A stretch of DNA of 17,015 nt from the NCBI GenBank assembly GCA_946885645.1, contig CAMPGU010000061.1, positions 1-17,015 of the forward strand, in the 5' to 3' direction. The stretch is from an uncultured Haloferula sp. Its GTDB lineage: Bacteria; Verrucomicrobiota; Verrucomicrobiae; Verrucomicrobiales; Akkermansiaceae. The notes beneath the pieces are model-generated. The model was not told the origin of the DNA and did not search any database. It saw only the letters and a program-made list of their open reading frames with translations. Shown here piece after piece: positions 14,270 through 17,015 of the stretch (the stretch's first letter is position 1; every line of letters begins with the position of its first letter). The translations under genes were made by a program, and so were the position numbers.

Positions 14270-15556
14270 CTACTGCTGCCGCTCCTGCATCTGCTGGATC
14301 TGGCGCTGCACCCGTTGCTGGACGCCTTCGGGCAGGGAATTCGTGTTGGCGAAGTTCGTCGCGGCCCCCGGATCGCGGCGCAGCCAGCCGCGGAACATGC
14401 GGTCGTACATCCGCTCCTGCTCGCGCGGGTCGCTGATCTTGCCGATGTAGCTCACCGCCAGGTCGGGAGCCTCGCCGAAGGAAGTCCAGGCAAACTGCTG
14501 GTACACCCGGTCGTTCGCGTAGGCGGCGTTCGCGTCGATGAAATCGGCGGCGGCGCGCGGGTCCTCCATCGCCATGCTGGTGGCCACGCCGCGCAGGGCG
14601 TTGGTGCGGACATCGCCGGCGGGCAGATTCTTGTAATAGGCCACCGCGGCATCCTTGTCCTGCTCCATCCAGGCCGAAATCACGTCGTCCATCCGGCGCT
14701 CCGCGGCTTCGCCCGGATTCTTCGCCAGCCATTCGGCGGTTCCCGCCGGGTCCCTCGCGGCCAGCGCCTCGGCGACTTGGCTGATCGCCCCCTGCTTGAG
14801 CTGTTCGTCGGTAATGGCTTCCGCCCAGGCCCGCGCGGCATCCGTGCCCTGCGCCAGGATGTTCGGCAGCAGCGCGGCCATCGCTTCGCCCCGCTCCTCG
14901 GAGAATTCCATGCCGGCCAGCAGTTGCGTCGCCCGCACGGGGTCGTTCGCGGCGATGCCTTGGATCACGCCGATCATCCAGGGATTGCCTTCCTCGTCCC
15001 CGGGTTTGTGATCCTCCGCCCACCGGATCGCGCCCTCCGGGTCATAGGTCGCCCAAGTGGTGAGGATGGTATTCCGAGCGAAGCGGTTGCCGGTATTCGC
15101 CTCGGCGTAGGCCAGAGCCTGCATCGGGTCCTTTTTCGCCCACGCGCTGAGCAGCATGGAATACTCGGTCATCCGGGAATTCGTCATGCCGAGCCCGCGG
15201 AAGGAGGCGACCACGGATTCGAATTCCGCGGGGTCGATGGAATTGATGAAATCCATCCAAGCCTTGTTGCGCTCCATCGGGTCGGTGAGGCGCATCATTT
15301 CTTCCATCTTCGCGAGCGCTTCCTCCTCGCGCGAGACACCGCCCTGCCTTTCGCCCCGCGGATCGGCATCGCGTCGGGTGCCGGCGCGTTCTCCTTCGGA
15401 GCTGCCGGAGCGGAGAGAGGCCTTGCCCGCGGGCGTGGTGTCCGTCGTCCGGCCCGGGCCGGAGGTCTCGGGCGCGGTCATGCGGCCGGCGAAAAAGGCT
15501 CCGGTACCGGTCAGAAGGACGGCCCCGGCGAGGATGAGATTGCGGTTCGAGGGCAT
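14270..15556 (-). CDS. Membrane-anchored or secreted alpha-solenoid protein with nine 'DPxxA' repeats
   Basis: The 428-residue product starts with a signal peptide or signal anchor (MPSNRNLILAGAVLLTGTGAFFAG). A disordered stretch rich in Gly, Arg, Thr and Ser follows (about 26-75), then an all-helical repeat region. A motif of two polar residues, Asp-Pro, two variable residues, Ala, then an aromatic or hydrophobic helix recurs with the Asp at residues 143, 172, 205, 239, 269, 302, 332, 365 and 395, that is every 29-34 residues. Examples are KKDPMQALAYAEA, YDPEGAIRWAED, RDPAGTAEWLAK and RRDPGAATNFANT. This spacing fits a TPR/SEL1-like helical superhelix used for protein binding. The tail is Gln/Arg-rich (QQRVQRQIQQMQERQQ) and may form a coiled coil. 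No enzymatic motif is visible. Similar repeat proteins seem common in Verrucomicrobiota, but their function is unknown. It probably shares a transcript with the downstream nagZ gene. Confidence 0.82.
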   Translation of the reverse strand: MPSNRNLILAGAVLLTGTGAFFAGRMTAPETSGPGRTTDTTPAGKASLRSGSSEGERAGTRRDADPRGERQGGVSREEEALAKMEEMMRLTDPMERNKAWMDFINSIDPAEFESVVASFRGLGMTNSRMTEYSMLLSAWAKKDPMQALAYAEANTGNRFARNTILTTWATYDPEGAIRWAEDHKPGDEEGNPWMIGVIQGIAANDPVRATQLLAGMEFSEERGEAMAALLPNILAQGTDAARAWAEAITDEQLKQGAISQVAEALAARDPAGTAEWLAKNPGEAAERRMDDVISAWMEQDKDAAVAYYKNLPAGDVRTNALRGVATSMAMEDPRAAADFIDANAAYANDRVYQQFAWTSFGEAPDLAVSYIGKISDPREQERMYDRMFRGWLRRDPGAATNFANTNSLPEGVQQRVQRQIQQMQERQQ

Positions 15557-15649
15557 GGAAAGACTACGGGTTTAACGCCGCAGGAACCGCGGCTTGCCTA
15601 TTGGAGGAGAAGGAAGCCCCGTTTCATTCCCATTTCAAGCGGTAAGGGC

Positions 15650-15675
15650 TTCCCGGCACCTTGGAGGCCGGGGAA
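15650..15675 (-). terminator. Terminator-like hairpin downstream of the P-loop ATPase gene
   Basis: The arms TTCCCGGC (15650-15657) and GCCGGGGAA (15667-15675) pair as an 8-bp stem with one bulged G and a 9-base loop. It lies 60 bases past the stop of the minus-strand ATPase gene and before the solenoid-protein gene. There is no T run, so the assignment is weak. Confidence 0.3.
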
Positions 15676-15732
15676 TGTTCGATTCACGGGAGAGATGCTG
15701 CCCGCGAAGAAGGGAAGCTCCCGCGGAAGGTT

Positions 15733-17015
15733 TCAGTTCCTCCGTTTGAATTTGTTCTTCTTCTTCTGACGGGATGAGTTCCCGCCGCCCTGCGGCGCGG
15801 AAGCCCCGTTCGGATCCTTCCGCCATTGCTGTCGTTTCTGCTTCTCGGCGATGAGTTGGTTTAGGTCGACCTTGCCACAGAATAGGGCGTCGCGGAAGGA
15901 AGGATGAATCTCCCAAAAGTGGTTATGTTCCCCGCCCTCCGACTCGAGGCGGGTCAGATCGGGAGAGTCGTCGTAGCACCGGATAACATATCGCTGCTTT
16001 CCTATGGGCTTCTTCGCATCAAGAAATCCTATGTAGTGTAGCAAACGGATAATCTCCCGCGGGGATCCCTCCTCGGAGCCCAAGACCCTGATATCCTTGT
16101 AATTCGGAATTCTATCCGCCACGTACTGCTCGAGCTTCCGGATGTTTCCGAAAGACGAGGGTGCATGCTCGAAAGCGTGGAGAACTCCCCTGAGGTTCGA
16201 GCAAGCGGAGTGGTATTCGGAGCAGAGGTCTTGCATCCGTTCCTTCCCGAATCCCTTAAGCGCCGTGGTCACGTGGTGCATCGTGATGAGTTCACGAGTT
16301 GGGCGGTCGAATTGCTTCGATGACTTGCGGCAGAGATCCAGGATCCACCGGGCGCGCTTCGACCCCAAGGTGGTGAGAATGATGCTGGGGGAGCGGGACC
16401 TTTTGCCGAGATCGAATCCCTGGCGACGGAACATCTGTTCGATGAGCCAGTGCTGCTGCGCCAAGGAATTCTCGCCATAGAAGAGATCCGTCGGAATGGA
16501 GCCGGAGGAGTAGTCACGCGCGTGCTGATAGATCCGGTGCGCCAGCATCCGCCGGGTGAGATGGGCATTCCAACCCAGATTCACGACGCTTTGGCGGAAA
16601 TTCGACATGGTGTCGACCTTCTCCTGCAGGAAGGCGAGAACGTTCGGTTTGATTGTCGCCCTAATCCTGAGTTCGTCGATGCCGCGGGTCATTTCCCGGG
16701 CGGCGATCAGCATGCCCGCGACCTTGTGAACGCTGTCGATGTCGAGGGAGAAGTTCTGGTCCACCTCGTCGATGAAGAGCCAGACGTCTTCGCCCTTGCG
16801 CTGGCTGATCCGCTCCAGGAGCGGTTTGAGATGAGACCCTTCGAGCGGGTCGCTCCGGGGAGTCACCGAGAAGCCTTTGATGGAAATGCGGTCCTTGAAA
16901 AAGCCGACAAGGTTCTGCTTTTTGTAACCGCCCCGCTCGGCGATCTCGATCGCATTGATAAGATCCGGATCGATTGCGATTTTCTCCCGGCGGGCGTACT
17001 CGGCAATGATCGCTG
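15733..17015 (-). CDS. P-loop ATPase, Sll1717-like, C-terminal portion (5' end outside window)
   Basis: The frame is open to the right edge, adding about 50 residues (including YKKQNLVGFFKDRISIKGFS) before the internal GTG at 16866. That GTG is therefore not the true start. A clear Walker B motif is present, VWLFIDEVDQNF. A sensor-like region follows (ELRIRATIKPNVLAFLQEK), then NFRQSVVNLGWNAHLTRRML with AHRIYQHA, where a Trp, a helix and an Arg-Ile pair are typical of the Sll1717-type ATPases of the STAND/KAP-like world. The Walker A motif should lie beyond the edge. The remaining ~250 residues are mostly helical and end with a very basic tail (SSRQKKKNKFKRRN), possibly for nucleic-acid contact. 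Such ATPases often occur in accessory or defence regions, and the codons look more A/T-rich than in the adjacent nagZ gene. The cellular role is not known. Confidence 0.65.
   Translation of the reverse strand, partial: AIIAEYARREKIAIDPDLINAIEIAERGGYKKQNLVGFFKDRISIKGFSVTPRSDPLEGSHLKPLLERISQRKGEDVWLFIDEVDQNFSLDIDSVHKVAGMLIAAREMTRGIDELRIRATIKPNVLAFLQEKVDTMSNFRQSVVNLGWNAHLTRRMLAHRIYQHARDYSSGSIPTDLFYGENSLAQQHWLIEQMFRRQGFDLGKRSRSPSIILTTLGSKRARWILDLCRKSSKQFDRPTRELITMHHVTTALKGFGKERMQDLCSEYHSACSNLRGVLHAFEHAPSSFGNIRKLEQYVADRIPNYKDIRVLGSEEGSPREIIRLLHYIGFLDAKKPIGKQRYVIRCYDDSPDLTRLESEGGEHNHFWEIHPSFRDALFCGKVDLNQLIAEKQKRQQWRKDPNGASAPQGGGNSSRQKKKNKFKRRN

Noticed and set aside
13098..15023. A 641-codon minus-strand frame spanning nagZ and part of the solenoid-protein gene
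   Set aside because: It is a frame shadow of two real genes with clear motifs; its own translation is low-complexity Arg/Gly/Ala.
14315..15769. A 484-codon plus-strand frame opposite the solenoid-protein gene
   Set aside because: No recognisable domain, and antisense to a protein with regular repeats and a signal peptide.

Overview
The window looks like chromosomal DNA of a high-GC, double-membrane bacterium, most likely in the Verrucomicrobiota (Luteolibacter/Haloferula-like). I infer this from the flavour of the RpoA and L17 proteins, the HtrA-like tandem, the AsmA-like protein, the secreted 'DPxxA' helical-repeat protein and the sparse Shine-Dalgarno sites. No sequence search was possible. 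No rRNA, tRNA, CRISPR array, insertion sequence or phage module is visible.

Layout. At 1-1739 (+) there are two overlapping protease-related genes: an HtrA-type serine protease cut off by the left edge, then a secreted homologue whose active site is destroyed and whose PDZ domain sits inside the protease fold. At 1752-3578 (-) lie a DNA photolyase gene and, upstream of it, a small AP2-like protein gene. At 3834-5508 (+) is the rpoA-rplQ pair, closed by a textbook intrinsic terminator. At 5578-7756 there is a patch of small, visibly more A/T-rich genes: a secreted protein (+), an unknown cytoplasmic protein (+), a GIY-YIG endonuclease-like protein (-) and a ferritin-like YciF/DUF892 protein (+). 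At 7902-9860 (+) is a large AsmA-like membrane-anchored protein. At 9947-13069 (+) an ATPase-less relative of the large LuxR (LAL/MalT-type) regulators is followed by a winged-helix SAM methyltransferase. At 13124-15556 (-) are a NagZ-like glycoside hydrolase family 3 gene and, upstream of it, a membrane-anchored or secreted alpha-solenoid protein with nine regular repeats. From 15733 to the right edge (-) is the C-terminal part of a Sll1717-like P-loop ATPase.

How the genes may work together. The protease and pseudoprotease overlap and probably form one translationally coupled envelope quality-control unit. The LuxR-type regulator and the methyltransferase are consecutive and probably functionally linked. 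The solenoid protein and NagZ probably share a transcript. The rest is mixed housekeeping (rpoA, rplQ, photolyase, AsmA-like) and accessory genes. No gap between genes exceeds 300 bases. Intergenic stretches at 6085-6282, 7047-7261, 7757-7901 and 15557-15649 show nothing I can name.

The most unusual items are the PDZ-interrupted pseudoprotease beside an active partner, the LAL regulator without its nucleotide-binding domain beside a methyltransferase, the altered catalytic-loop motif in NagZ, and the edge-truncated P-loop ATPase.
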